From positions 1-64,000 of the forward strand of contig CANIWJ010000002.1 of the NCBI GenBank assembly GCA_947471035.1: 64,000 nt of DNA. The letters run 5' to 3'. Below, piece by piece: positions 27,481 through 37,488 of the stretch. The notes beneath the pieces were generated by a model. It saw only the letters and a list, made by a program, of their open reading frames with translations, ran no database searches and was not told where the DNA came from. Position numbers and translations under genes: made by a program. Numbering within the stretch: position 1 is the stretch's first letter; each line of letters starts with the position of its first letter. The stretch is from Verrucomicrobiota bacterium. GTDB taxonomy: Bacteria; Verrucomicrobiota; Verrucomicrobiia; Opitutales; Opitutaceae.

Positions 27481-29238
27481 ATGCATAGCTTCTCCGAGCA
27501 GTGTCTCGATATGGCCCGTTCGATGTTGGGCCACAACTTGGACGCCATCCAACCCGATGGCTCCATCCTTTCTGCTCCCGGCGAGGAACCCCGCCCCGAC
27601 GAGCCCGGCCACGTCGCCCTAGCCCTCGGCGAATACTACCGCGCCACCGGCGAGAGCACCCTCAAAGGCTACGATCTCATCGACCTCGCTGCCCGCTGCA
27701 TCACCGCTCAGATGTTCACTGAGCCCCCGGCCGAAAACGGCCTCGCCTACGCCTCGCTCGGTCTCCTTTGCTTCGGTCCCTCCAAAGAGCGCAACCCTGT
27801 CTGGGAACGTCTCGTGGACGAGACCCGCGAACGCATCGATAAGGCTCTCCTTCACCGCTCTGATTACGACAACCACTGGCAGGCCTTCAACGTCGCCAAA
27901 GCCGTCGCCCGCTTCTCGCTAGGACTCTCCAAGAAAGACGAAACCTCCCGTCTCATCGAACGCCTCGTCGAACGCATCAACGCCACCAGCTCGACCGGCT
28001 TCTTCGACGACGCGACCACCGGCCTCGGCGGCAACTTCAACCTTTACGGCGTGATGACCTTCTCGTTCATCCGCTCCGCCCTCCAGCTCCACGCCAACTC
28101 CGGCGTGCGCGATCGCAAGCTCCCCACCCTCCGCACCTACGCCGAGAAATACATCAAGATGATGCCCGACCTCGTCCGCGCTGACGGCCTCGGCTGGGCC
28201 TTCGGACGCGCCGCCGGCGTTTACGGTCAGATGCACTGCATCAGTCTTGTGCTTCAAGGCCTGCGCGACGGCTGGATCGCCGACGCCGACAAACCCAAAT
28301 ACTTCGACCTCCTCCGCCGCCTCTTCGTTTTCTTCTACCAGACCTATCTGGACCAAGAGCACGGCTTCCTCGACCTCCGCGACCCCGAGCGGACCGCATA
28401 CTCCCATCACACCACCCGCATGGCGAACTTCGACGCTGCGCGCTACCTCTGCCAATGGTCCCGCCTCGCCAAAGCCGCCGGCATGCCCCTTACCGGCAAA
28501 CCCGAAGCCCCCCGCACCACCGGCCGCTTCATCATTTTCGACAAAAACTCCCGCAAGGAACAGGGCCTTTTCGTTTACAAGAACGCCGAGACCGGCCTCC
28601 ACGCCCAGATCCCCCTCGTCGGCACCGGAGCCAATCTCACCGCCGACTCCCTGCCCTTCCCCCACTCCCCCGGCGTCTTCGATTGGCCCAACAACATCTA
28701 CGCCCCCATCCTCACCCCCGAACTTACCATCGGCGGCCAGGTACTCATCCCCGCTTTCTACGGCCGCAACGCCGTCACCGGCCTGGGCCTGCGCAACAGC
28801 TTCTTCTTCCGCTACGAACAACCCGAACTGATCAACACCAAGGAAGAACTGCAAAAAGGCCTCGGCTCCGTGAAAGTCCAGTGGACCTTCACCGGTCCGC
28901 AGATCTCGGTCGAATACGCCTTCACCGTCAAACAACCCGTCACCCTCGACAAGTTCCGCTACCAGATCGCCATCGCCGCCCCCCACTCCCGCTACCGCGT
29001 AGCCGGCATGCCCGCCCTCGGCGAACACGGCCACCGCTGCACCGTACAAAAAGACGATTTCCAGGGCGTCTGGCAGGAAACCGAAGTCGTTACCGAAGAC
29101 CCCGCCTATCGCACCAACTTCGGCAAAATCCATTACATCCAGACCCTCATGCGCGATCACCCCCTTAACATGCGCCCAGGTCAGGTTTACCGCTTCGTAG
29201 TCAACTTCGAACCCGACGTCGTCCAGCTAGACGGCTGA
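27481..29238 (+). CDS. Uncharacterised 585-residue protein
   Basis: No family is recognised with confidence. The first about 330 residues are helical with repeated aromatic and His motifs (YDNHWQAFNVAKAVARFSLG, FSFIRSALQLHAN, GWAFGRAAGVYGQMHC). The last about 220 are beta-rich (FVYKNAETGLHAQIPLVG, LGLRNSFFFRYEQ). An alpha/alpha-toroid followed by a beta-sandwich is the layout of heparinase II/III-like and other polysaccharide lyases and of DUF2264-like proteins, so a glycan-processing enzyme is possible. There is no signal peptide, which argues for cytosolic use. I chose ATG 27481 over the longer frame from 27439. It precedes hisF by 163 bp of repeat-bearing DNA. Confidence 0.7.
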   Translation: MHSFSEQCLDMARSMLGHNLDAIQPDGSILSAPGEEPRPDEPGHVALALGEYYRATGESTLKGYDLIDLAARCITAQMFTEPPAENGLAYASLGLLCFGPSKERNPVWERLVDETRERIDKALLHRSDYDNHWQAFNVAKAVARFSLGLSKKDETSRLIERLVERINATSSTGFFDDATTGLGGNFNLYGVMTFSFIRSALQLHANSGVRDRKLPTLRTYAEKYIKMMPDLVRADGLGWAFGRAAGVYGQMHCISLVLQGLRDGWIADADKPKYFDLLRRLFVFFYQTYLDQEHGFLDLRDPERTAYSHHTTRMANFDAARYLCQWSRLAKAAGMPLTGKPEAPRTTGRFIIFDKNSRKEQGLFVYKNAETGLHAQIPLVGTGANLTADSLPFPHSPGVFDWPNNIYAPILTPELTIGGQVLIPAFYGRNAVTGLGLRNSFFFRYEQPELINTKEELQKGLGSVKVQWTFTGPQISVEYAFTVKQPVTLDKFRYQIAIAAPHSRYRVAGMPALGEHGHRCTVQKDDFQGVWQETEVVTEDPAYRTNFGKIHYIQTLMRDHPLNMRPGQVYRFVVNFEPDVVQLDG

Positions 29239-29259
29239 TCGCGACGCTTCGCGTCGCGA
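29239..29259 (+). terminator. Hairpin after the 585-residue gene
   Basis: A perfect 9-bp stem TCGCGACGC / GCGTCGCGA with a TTC loop overlaps the TGA stop codon by 1 bp. No T-tract follows, so termination is uncertain; it could instead stabilise the mRNA 3' end. Confidence 0.5.
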
Positions 29260-29393
29260 AATGACGAATGCCCAATGTCGCATGACGAATGAAATAAAGC
29301 TGTACCACATGTCGGTCCTCGCTCATTCCTCACTTCTGTCATTGGTCATTGGTCATTCGTCATTCGTCATTCGTCATTGGTCATTGGTCATTT
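29260..29393. repeat. GTCATTS heptamer array, two opposed blocks
   Basis: At 29338-29393 eight consecutive 7-bp units read GTCATTG or GTCATTC, the last GTCATTT. At about 29260-29292 degenerate units in the opposite orientation (ATGACGA, ATGCCCA, ATGTCGC, ATGACGA) keep the same 7-bp spacing. The right block ends 8 bp before the hisF start codon. Related arrays lie at 32321-32370 and 59380-59414. Confidence 0.85.
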
Positions 29394-29401
29394 CCTGAGC
29401 G

Positions 29402-30163
29402 ATGCTATCGCGAAGAGTCATCCCCTGCCTCGACGTCCACGCCGGCCGCGTGGTCAAAGGCATAAAGTTCCTCGAACTGCGCGACGCAGGCGACCCCGTC
29501 GAGTCCGCCAAGGCCTACGACGCCCAAGGCGCCGACGAACTCGTCTTCCTCGACATCACCGCCTCCTCAGACGGACGCGGCATCATGCACGACGTCGTCG
29601 CCCGCACCGCCGAGCAATGCTTCATGCCCCTCACCGTCGGCGGTGGCCTGCGCTCCGTCGCCGACATCGAGGCCATGCTCAAAAGCGGGGCCGATAAAGT
29701 CTCGCTTAATACCGCCGCGATCAAGGACCCGGCGCTCATCCGTGCCGCTTCAGATCGTTTCGGTGCTCAGTGCATCGTTCTCGCCATCGACGCCAAACGC
29801 GAACCCGACGGCCGCTCTTGGCGCGTTTACACCCACGGCGGCCGCAACCGCACCGAACTCGACGTCGTCCGCTGGGCCGAGGAAGCCGTCCGCCTCGGCG
29901 CAGGCGAAATCCTCCTCACCAGCATGGATGCCGACGGCACCCTCGCCGGTTTCGACTGCCCGCTCACCCGCGCAGTAAGCGACGCCGTGGGCGTGCCCGT
30001 CATAGCCAGCGGCGGAGCCGGTAAACTGGAGCACTTCGCCGACGCCATCCGCGAAGGCCATGCCAGTGCCGTGCTCGCGGCCAGCCTCTTCCACTTTGGC
30101 ACCCTCACCGTGCCCCAAGTCAAAGACCACCTCGCCGCTAACGGCCTGCCCGTCCGCCGCTAG
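29402..30163 (+). CDS. hisF: Imidazole glycerol phosphate synthase cyclase subunit
   Basis: This 253-residue TIM-barrel enzyme uses ammonia from HisH to form imidazole glycerol phosphate and AICAR in histidine synthesis. Family motifs are clear: [20 protein letters not shown] with the catalytic Asp, [24 protein letters not shown], the second catalytic Asp in [15 protein letters not shown], and [13 protein letters not shown]. Length is normal. The other his genes are not adjacent; hisI lies 16 kb away, so the pathway is scattered. The 5' leader is almost entirely made of heptamer repeats, leaving no recognisable ribosome binding site. Confidence 0.97.
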   Translation: MLSRRVIPCLDVHAGRVVKGIKFLELRDAGDPVESAKAYDAQGADELVFLDITASSDGRGIMHDVVARTAEQCFMPLTVGGGLRSVADIEAMLKSGADKVSLNTAAIKDPALIRAASDRFGAQCIVLAIDAKREPDGRSWRVYTHGGRNRTELDVVRWAEEAVRLGAGEILLTSMDADGTLAGFDCPLTRAVSDAVGVPVIASGGAGKLEHFADAIREGHASAVLAASLFHFGTLTVPQVKDHLAANGLPVRR

Positions 30164-30199
30164 GCCATAGGGGCGTCGCTCGCCGACGACCGTCTCCGG

Positions 30200-30838
30200 T
30201 TAAACGCGACGACGACGCGCGAGCCCTAGGCCCAACGCGCCCAACCCGGCCAAAAACGCCACAGTGGAAGGCTCCGGAATCGCGCTGGGGCCCGAAAAAT
30301 TCGTAAGCGTGACCGTCTGAGTCATAGAAGCACCAGGCATATTCATCATCATAAACATCGGCGGCCCACTCATAAACGACGACCCCATCATACCCATTGC
30401 GCTTAAATTCACAGTCAAAACCTGCCCGCTCGATGCCGAAAACGCGTAATCCGTCCCCGTAGGCGTCTGCGTGACGTTGTCCAATTGAACGTTAAAACTA
30501 CCACCGCTACTACCAATGGAGAAACTGAAAGCGACCGGGCCGGAAGCACTGAACGTATAGGTAAACGCCAATGAAGCGAGTGTTCCTGGAGTCGGACCAA
30601 AGCCGCCATTCCCCGTCGCCGACAAAGTCACCGAACCTGGCGCCGAACTCGTGTTGACCGAAGCATTTCCCCCAGTGGTCGTGAGCAACGCCCCCCATGA
30701 ACCGACGCCGGTAGAGGCCCCACTAACCAAATTATAGGTTTGCGCCGCTCCCACTGCATAATTGCCGGAAAAATCCGCGCGCAGCGCCAGCGCGCTCAAC
30801 ATAAACATCGGAATCCACAGCACTCGGTAAGCCTTCAT
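30200..30838 (-). CDS. PEP-CTERM sorting domain protein
   Basis: This 212-residue exported protein has an N-terminal signal (YRVLWIPMFMLSALALRA). Residues 20-185 form a beta-rich domain with many Gly, Ser and Thr (FTYTFSASGPVAFSFSIGSS). The C-terminal PEP-CTERM anchor is IPEPSTVAFLAGLGALGLGL followed by ARRRRV. In such proteins the PEP motif is recognised by an exosortase and the protein is moved to the surface, often linked to exopolysaccharide. A Met-rich stretch (PPMFMMMNMPGASM) near residues 160-175 is odd. No exosortase is in the window. Convergent with hisF, single gene. Confidence 0.92.
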   Translation of the reverse strand: MKAYRVLWIPMFMLSALALRADFSGNYAVGAAQTYNLVSGASTGVGSWGALLTTTGGNASVNTSSAPGSVTLSATGNGGFGPTPGTLASLAFTYTFSASGPVAFSFSIGSSGGSFNVQLDNVTQTPTGTDYAFSASSGQVLTVNLSAMGMMGSSFMSGPPMFMMMNMPGASMTQTVTLTNFSGPSAIPEPSTVAFLAGLGALGLGLARRRRV

Positions 30839-31040
30839 GATTTTTTAACAGGGCGTTAAACGAAGCACCCAAGTCAAACCACGCCGCCCAAAGCCGATTG
30901 CCTATTAGCTGTAGCACTTACTCTGTGCCCACTTCTTTAGGAAAGGTTATATCAAACACCGCTTGCCTGTCCTGCTCAAACAAGGTGTGCCCGCTCGAAC
31001 CCTTCCCTCCTATCCTCCAACCTAACCAGCGCTTCCCCGC

Positions 31041-32282
31041 ATGAAACCCTTGCCCCTCATGCTCGCCGTCACCGTGCTCGCCCACACGTTTCTCGGCCTA
31101 CTCTTCTGGTTTCGAACTCCCGTGCCTACAGTGCACCCGCGCCCACCGTCCGCCTCAGCGTCCACCGTCCCCGTGGCCTCAGCGCCACTCCCGCAAGCCA
31201 GCGTCAACGCCCTCGGCACCGCCTACGCCGCCAACGACGCCCGCTCCGTCCGTGACCTGCTCCTCGCCGCCGGTCTCTCGCTCGATTCCGTGCGCAACAC
31301 GATTTCCGCCATGCTCTACGAGCAGCACCAAACCCAAATCGATGCCCTCAGCCAAGCCGCGTCCCGCACCGCCGTCTGGTGGCGCGATCTCACACCCGAA
31401 GAACTCCAATCCGAATCCCATTCCGCCCAACTCGACCGCCTCCACGAAAAAATCCAGAACGAACTCGATTCTCTTTTCCCGGAAACCAACGCCGCTTCCG
31501 CGCACGATACCGACGACGATCCGGAACTCGCCTTCCTCCCGCCCGCCAAACAAAAGGCCTTCCTCCAAATCACCCGCGATTATGGCGAAATGATAGAAGC
31601 CGCCAATCTCGCCGCCGGCCGCTTCGAACTCCCCGCTGATCGCGAAAAAATCACCTTCCTCGAAGCCGAGCGCGACCGAGACATCGCCGCAATCCTCACC
31701 CGTGAAGAACGCGAAGCCCTCGAACTGCGCACCTCGCCCCGCGCCTACCAGCTACGTTCCCTAATGACGGGTCTCAAAGCCACCGAAGCCGAATACCGCG
31801 CCATCTTCGCCCTGCAAAAAGCCTGCGAAACCCGCGATGCCGAGCTCGATGTCGCCGACACCGAACTCGCCCAACAAAACCTGCAAAACCAGATCGCCAC
31901 CCTCGTCGGCATCGACCGCTACCGCGCCTACGCCCGCACCGAGGACACCGACTACACCAGTCTCCAAGCCATCGCCGAGCGCTTTTCCATCCCGCCCGCC
32001 ATCATCGATACCCTCTACAACATTCGCGAGCCCATCGCCCAAACCACCCAACGCATCGCGCACGACCCCGGCCTCGACATCTCGCAAAAAGCCTCCGCCC
32101 TCCAAGCCCTCGCCCTTCAAACCCGCCAGCAGATCACAGCTGCCCTCGGCCCCGAAGTCACCGCTGCCTACCTTCAACAGAACATGAGTTGGCTAGGCGC
32201 ACTAGAAGCTGGCCACGTCCTGAGCGTCCAGCCTGCTGGCAACCTCCTCGCCACGCCCCTCCGCCTCGCGCCGATTAATTAA
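31041..32282 (+). CDS. Membrane-anchored helical protein of unknown function
   Basis: This 413-residue protein has one N-terminal hydrophobic segment (LMLAVTVLAHTFLGLLFWF, about residues 5-23) that serves as a signal anchor. A Pro/Ser/Ala-rich spacer lies at about 28-55. A long, mostly helical and charged domain follows, probably in the periplasm, with Glu/Ala/Arg-rich stretches such as ILTREEREALELRTSPRAY. No catalytic motif or family is recognised. The PEP-CTERM gene diverges upstream across a 202-bp gap. The MFS gene begins about 50-180 bp downstream, with a heptamer array between the two. Confidence 0.7.
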   Translation: MKPLPLMLAVTVLAHTFLGLLFWFRTPVPTVHPRPPSASASTVPVASAPLPQASVNALGTAYAANDARSVRDLLLAAGLSLDSVRNTISAMLYEQHQTQIDALSQAASRTAVWWRDLTPEELQSESHSAQLDRLHEKIQNELDSLFPETNAASAHDTDDDPELAFLPPAKQKAFLQITRDYGEMIEAANLAAGRFELPADREKITFLEAERDRDIAAILTREEREALELRTSPRAYQLRSLMTGLKATEAEYRAIFALQKACETRDAELDVADTELAQQNLQNQIATLVGIDRYRAYARTEDTDYTSLQAIAERFSIPPAIIDTLYNIREPIAQTTQRIAHDPGLDISQKASALQALALQTRQQITAALGPEVTAAYLQQNMSWLGALEAGHVLSVQPAGNLLATPLRLAPIN

Positions 32283-32320
32283 TTGCAGGGCGAAGTCACC
32301 GTCACCGCCCCCCGCCGCTC

Positions 32321-32370
32321 CGCCATCCGCCATGCGCCATCCGTCATTGGTCATTCGTCATTCGTCATTC
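32321..32370 (+). repeat. Heptamer array before the MFS gene
   Basis: Three CGCCATC/CGCCATG units (32321-32341) are followed after one base by GTCATTG and three GTCATTC units (32343-32370). It is the same 7-bp family as upstream of hisF. It lies across the proposed ATG of the MFS gene, so either the array is coding or the true start lies further downstream. Confidence 0.8.
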
Positions 32371-33948
32371 CTCCCCGCCCCCCCACCGCCATCCCGCCAC
32401 GCTTTCGCTTCCAAACCCGGTAGCCTTGATCCAAGGTCCGTCCACTCCGCCCCCCCTCTCGCCTTGAACGTCCCCTCGCCCACGATCCCCGGCCCTCATG
32501 GCGCTTCCCCCGAACTAGAAATCTCCCGCCTAGACGAGCCGCGCCGCATCGCCACCACCCAGCGCAAGGCGAACCTCGCCCAAAGCTTCCGCCTATGCAC
32601 TGCCGAGGGCCTGGTCGCCATGCCCATCGTCATCATGACCCTGCCGGTCAACGTCGTGCTGGCCGCGCTCTTCACCAAAGCCCTGCACCTCCCCAACCAA
32701 ACCATCGGCCTGATCAGCTCACTCCCTTTCGCCTGTAATTTCCTCCAAGTCGGCATCACTCCCGTGCTCGCCCGCTGGTTCCCCGCCAAAACCATCTGCC
32801 TGGTGGGCACCTCCATCCACGCGTTCTCCTGGATGTTATTCTGCCTCTTGCTCGGCTTTCTGCCCGAGAATGACCCCGCCGCCGCCGGTCTCTGGATCGG
32901 CACCTGGTTTTTCTTCTCCAGTCTCTGCGGTTCGATCACCGGCGTCTCTTGGAACGCCTGGATCCAGGAATGGGTGCCCAGCCGCCTTCGCGGTAAATAT
33001 TTCGGCCGCCGCAACCGGCTCCTCCAATTTTCCACCCTAACCTTTACCCTGCTCGCCGGCTGGGCCTTGGCCACGTGGGAATACTCCCGTTTCGGCTTCC
33101 AGCTCGTCATCGCCTTCGGCGTCGCCCTCCGCATGCTCTCGATTCTCTGGCAACTCCGCATGCCCACCGAGGCCAGCGCCAAGCCCCCCGCCCAAGGTGC
33201 CAGCCTATCCGCCCAGTTCATCACCCTGCGCCGCTGCCAACCCTTCCTTCATTTCATCGCCTTCGGTGCCCTCTGGTCCTTCGCCGCCAACTGCTTCGGC
33301 CCCTTCTATCACGTTTTCATGTTTGAGGAACTGGGCCTCTCCGCCCTCCAAGTCGGCACCCTCTCCGTCTGCGGCGCGACCGGCGCCGCCCTCTCCATGC
33401 CCGCCTGGGGTGCCCTGTTGGATCGCTACGGCAACAAAAGCGTCATGGTCGTCTCCCTCCTACTCTGGCAGGCCCAAAACTTCGCCTGGTGTTTCATGAC
33501 CCCTGATACCTCCGACTGGCTCTACCCCATGTGGATCTGGGGCGGCGCCACCAACGCCGGTTTCTTCCTCGGCCAGTTCACCCTACTGCTCAAACTCCTG
33601 CCCGTGCCCGCGCGCAACCTAGCCCTCGGCATGAACCTCGCCGTCACCTCGCTCTTCGCCGCCATCGCCCCCATCCTCGGCGGTGCCGTGCTCGAGTTTT
33701 TCCTCGCCCGCCACTCCGCTCTCCCCGTTTACCACGCCTGCTTCCTCGTCCAGCCCCTGCTCGCCATTCCCGTCGCCTGGCTGCTCCTGCGCATCCGAGA
33801 ACCCGCCGCCCGCCCTCTCACCCACGTCGTCGGTGCCATGAGCAATGTCCGCACCCTCGCCAGCCTCTCCGGAGTCTCCTTCCTCGCCCAATACGTATTC
33901 TACCGCAAAGCACGCCCTTCGCGCCCCGAGCCCTCCGACTCCGCCTGA
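32332..33948 (+). CDS. MFS transporter
   Basis: This protein of up to 538 residues has about 12 membrane segments from about residue 95 onward, two six-helix halves and a typical MFS A-loop-like motif between TM2 and TM3 of the second half (MPAWGALLDRYGNKSVMVVS). The substrate is unknown; the overall pattern resembles uncharacterised Verrucomicrobia/Planctomycetes permeases. The start is uncertain. ATG 32332 would place a heptamer repeat array inside the coding region and give about 90 hydrophilic residues first. TTG 32464 (residue 45) is an attractive alternative. The last residues are basic (FYRKARPSRPEPSDSA). No partner gene is evident. Confidence 0.85.
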   Translation: MRHPSLVIRHSSFLPAPPPPSRHAFASKPGSLDPRSVHSAPPLALNVPSPTIPGPHGASPELEISRLDEPRRIATTQRKANLAQSFRLCTAEGLVAMPIVIMTLPVNVVLAALFTKALHLPNQTIGLISSLPFACNFLQVGITPVLARWFPAKTICLVGTSIHAFSWMLFCLLLGFLPENDPAAAGLWIGTWFFFSSLCGSITGVSWNAWIQEWVPSRLRGKYFGRRNRLLQFSTLTFTLLAGWALATWEYSRFGFQLVIAFGVALRMLSILWQLRMPTEASAKPPAQGASLSAQFITLRRCQPFLHFIAFGALWSFAANCFGPFYHVFMFEELGLSALQVGTLSVCGATGAALSMPAWGALLDRYGNKSVMVVSLLLWQAQNFAWCFMTPDTSDWLYPMWIWGGATNAGFFLGQFTLLLKLLPVPARNLALGMNLAVTSLFAAIAPILGGAVLEFFLARHSALPVYHACFLVQPLLAIPVAWLLLRIREPAARPLTHVVGAMSNVRTLASLSGVSFLAQYVFYRKARPSRPEPSDSA

Positions 33949-34066
33949 CCCACCCGCTCACCACCGGCGCAAGGGAACCTTATCACCGCCGGTTGATCTA
34001 TTCGCGCAGGCGCTTTTCATATCGCCACCACTCGACAGCGGACGCCACCTCGTATTAACCAATTTC

Positions 34067-34789
34067 ATGAAACGTAACATCCTTATCGTCATCGCTCTGC
34101 TTGCCTTGCTTGTCGGTCTTCTCTTCGGCTGGCGCTCCTGCCAGCAGACCCGCACCGAAAACACCGCCGCCCTCGACGCCGGCCGCGAAGCCGCCAAGGC
34201 CAACGCCGAGCGCGAACGCCTCGCCGCCGAGCAAAAAGCCGCCGCCCAGGCCACCGAAGCCGCCCGCCTCGCCGCCGAGCAGACCCGCCTCGCCGCCGAA
34301 AAAGCCGCCGCCGAAGCCCAGCTCAAACGCGACGCCGAAGCCGCCGCCGCCGCCGCCCGCCTCGCCGCCGAAGAAAAAGCCGCCCGCGAAGCCGCAGCCC
34401 GCGAAGCCGCCCTCAAAGCCCAGCAAGCCGCCGCCGCCGCCGAGGCCGACCGTCTCGCCGCCCAACGCGCCGCCGACGCCGCCGAAGCCGAAACCGCCCG
34501 CCTCGCCGCCCTCGAAAAACTCAAAGCCCAGCAGGCCCTCGCCCAAGAGGCGTCCACCCGCGAAGCCGCCCGCCTCGCCGCCCTCAAAGCCCAGCAAGAC
34601 CGCGAAACCGCACTCGCCAAAGCCATCGCCGACCTCCAAGCCGAGCTCAGCGCCCGCTTCATCTACGCGACCGACCTCAAGCGCCGCCCCCACTACAACC
34701 AATTCGTCCAGCTGACCAACGCCGAGATCGAAGCCGCCATTAAAAAGCTAAACGACGAAGCCGCCGCCTCTGCCACCCCGGCCAATTAG
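34067..34789 (+). CDS. TolA-like Ala-rich coiled-coil membrane protein
   Basis: This 240-residue protein starts with a short basic stretch and one membrane helix (ILIVIALLALLVGLLFGW, about residues 4-21). Then come about 170 residues of Ala/Glu/Lys/Arg heptad-like repeats (AARLAAEQTRLAAEKAAAEA), a long single coiled coil like domain II of TolA. The last 50 residues (IYATDLKRRPHYNQFVQLTN) form a small folded tail. It probably spans the periplasm, but a Tol-Pal role cannot be claimed because tolQRB are absent. I chose ATG 34067 because the membrane helix follows at once; the frame upstream of it overlaps the MFS gene. The extreme Ala/Glu bias also yields large spurious frames on both strands. 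Confidence 0.8.
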   Translation: MKRNILIVIALLALLVGLLFGWRSCQQTRTENTAALDAGREAAKANAERERLAAEQKAAAQATEAARLAAEQTRLAAEKAAAEAQLKRDAEAAAAAARLAAEEKAAREAAAREAALKAQQAAAAAEADRLAAQRAADAAEAETARLAALEKLKAQQALAQEASTREAARLAALKAQQDRETALAKAIADLQAELSARFIYATDLKRRPHYNQFVQLTNAEIEAAIKKLNDEAAASATPAN

Positions 34790-34926
34790 CCCGCTACAGC
34801 ATGCCAGCGTCCGCCCCCTGGCTTGCTCCGTGCTCCGCCGCCCCCTCGCCGCACATTTTGCCCATTTTTGGGCATGCCGCAGATTTTCGTCGTCCCGTTT
34901 TCCTGATTTGTGGCTAATGTCGCTTC

Positions 34927-36588
<1,662 letters not shown>

Positions 36589-36652
36589 CCCCCCCTTGCA
36601 CTCTGCGGCGAGCGCGCTTGCCCGCTTGCCGCTCCAAGGTTGGCATGCGCCC

Positions 36653-36877
36653 ATGGTTAGCATCGAAACCTCCGATCACGAACGCACCGCCCGGGAGCTT
36701 CAGGCAAAAATTTACCGTGATATGCCCCCGAGACTTCGTATTGCCCAAGCCCTGCGCATGAACGCCGCCATGCGCAGACTGCTCTCCGCCGGACTCCAAT
36801 CCCGCCACCCGGAATGGACCGAGCCGCAACTCCGACGGGCCCTCGCGGAACGAATCCTTTATGCACGCACCGGATGA
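36653..36877 (+). CDS. 74-residue helical protein paired with nucleotidyltransferase
   Basis: This small cytosolic protein is rich in Arg, Ala and Leu with predicted helices (RELQAKIYRDMPPRLRIAQA, RRLLSAGLQSRHPEWTEPQL). Its stop lies inside the next gene, with a 17-bp overlap, so translation is probably coupled. Small helical partners of this kind are often found directly in front of MNT-like nucleotidyltransferases, and a toxin-antitoxin-like or guide role has been suggested for other members of that superfamily. I do not recognise a named family. ATG 36653 is the first good start after the fumarase stop, 64 bp away. Confidence 0.7.
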   Translation: MVSIETSDHERTARELQAKIYRDMPPRLRIAQALRMNAAMRRLLSAGLQSRHPEWTEPQLRRALAERILYARTG

Positions 36878-37421
36878 ACTAAGCCTGTTCGCGCTGCGGC
36901 TCGAAAGCATTGGTGCACCCTACATGATCACCGGGGCCACCGCCGCCATCCTCTACGGACAACCTCGCGTAACCAACGACCTCGACGTCGTACTCGCCCT
37001 CAACGAGTCCACCCTCGCCGCGCTCCTACTCGCATTTCCAGAGGCGGAGTTTTACGTCCCGCCCGAGTCCGTAATCCGCACCGAGCAAGCCCGCCACCAA
37101 CGCGGCCACTTCAACCTCATCCACCTCGAATCCGGCTACAAAGCCTACATCTACCTTTCAGGCGCGGACCCGCTCCACGCCTGGGCACTCCCCCTGCGCC
37201 GTCGTATAGAGTGGAGCCACGAAACCCTATTTTCCGTGGCCCCGCCGGAATACGTGGTCCTGCGCAAACTCGAGTTCTACCGTGAGGGCGGATCGAGCAA
37301 ACATCCGCTTGATATCCGGGCTATCGTGGAAAACACAGGAGTAGACGAGACCGCCATGTCGCCTTGGCTCGACCGCATGAACCTTCACGATCTCTGGCAG
37401 ACGATAAAAACCAGCAGTTGA
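36861..37421 (+). CDS. Nucleotidyltransferase-fold protein (MNT/AbiEii-like)
   Basis: This 186-residue protein has the minimal nucleotidyltransferase signature: MITGATAAILYGQPRVTNDL with the catalytic DLDVVL Asp pair near residues 38-42, then GHFNLIHLESGYKAYIYL, where a third acid would be expected, and VVLRKLEFYREGGSSKHPLD, a helix typical of DUF6036/AbiEii-like proteins. It could nucleotidylate tRNA or protein or be a catalytically weak relative; the third acidic residue is not obvious. It overlaps the 74-residue helical protein gene, forming a two-gene cassette. A toxin-antitoxin or regulatory pair is an inference. Composition matches the chromosome. Confidence 0.8.
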   Translation: MHAPDELSLFALRLESIGAPYMITGATAAILYGQPRVTNDLDVVLALNESTLAALLLAFPEAEFYVPPESVIRTEQARHQRGHFNLIHLESGYKAYIYLSGADPLHAWALPLRRRIEWSHETLFSVAPPEYVVLRKLEFYREGGSSKHPLDIRAIVENTGVDETAMSPWLDRMNLHDLWQTIKTSS

Positions 37422-37488
37422 CCCGTCGTCTCCTCACCGACGCCTCTGCCTCCCCCTTGCTCCCTTCGCGCAAGGAACCGATTGCACC

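Noticed and set aside
27919-29160. 413-residue minus-strand frame opposite the 585-residue gene
   Set aside because: Composition is the typical Gly/Glu/Val shadow of a high-GC gene and no family motif is present.
29338-29393. Heptamer array considered as a CRISPR array
   Set aside because: The unit is 7 bp without spacers, so it is a simple tandem repeat.
34055-34702. Large Gly- and Ala-rich minus-strand frames opposite the coiled-coil gene
   Set aside because: They follow from the regular GCC/GAA repeats of the coiled-coil gene and have no start context or motif.
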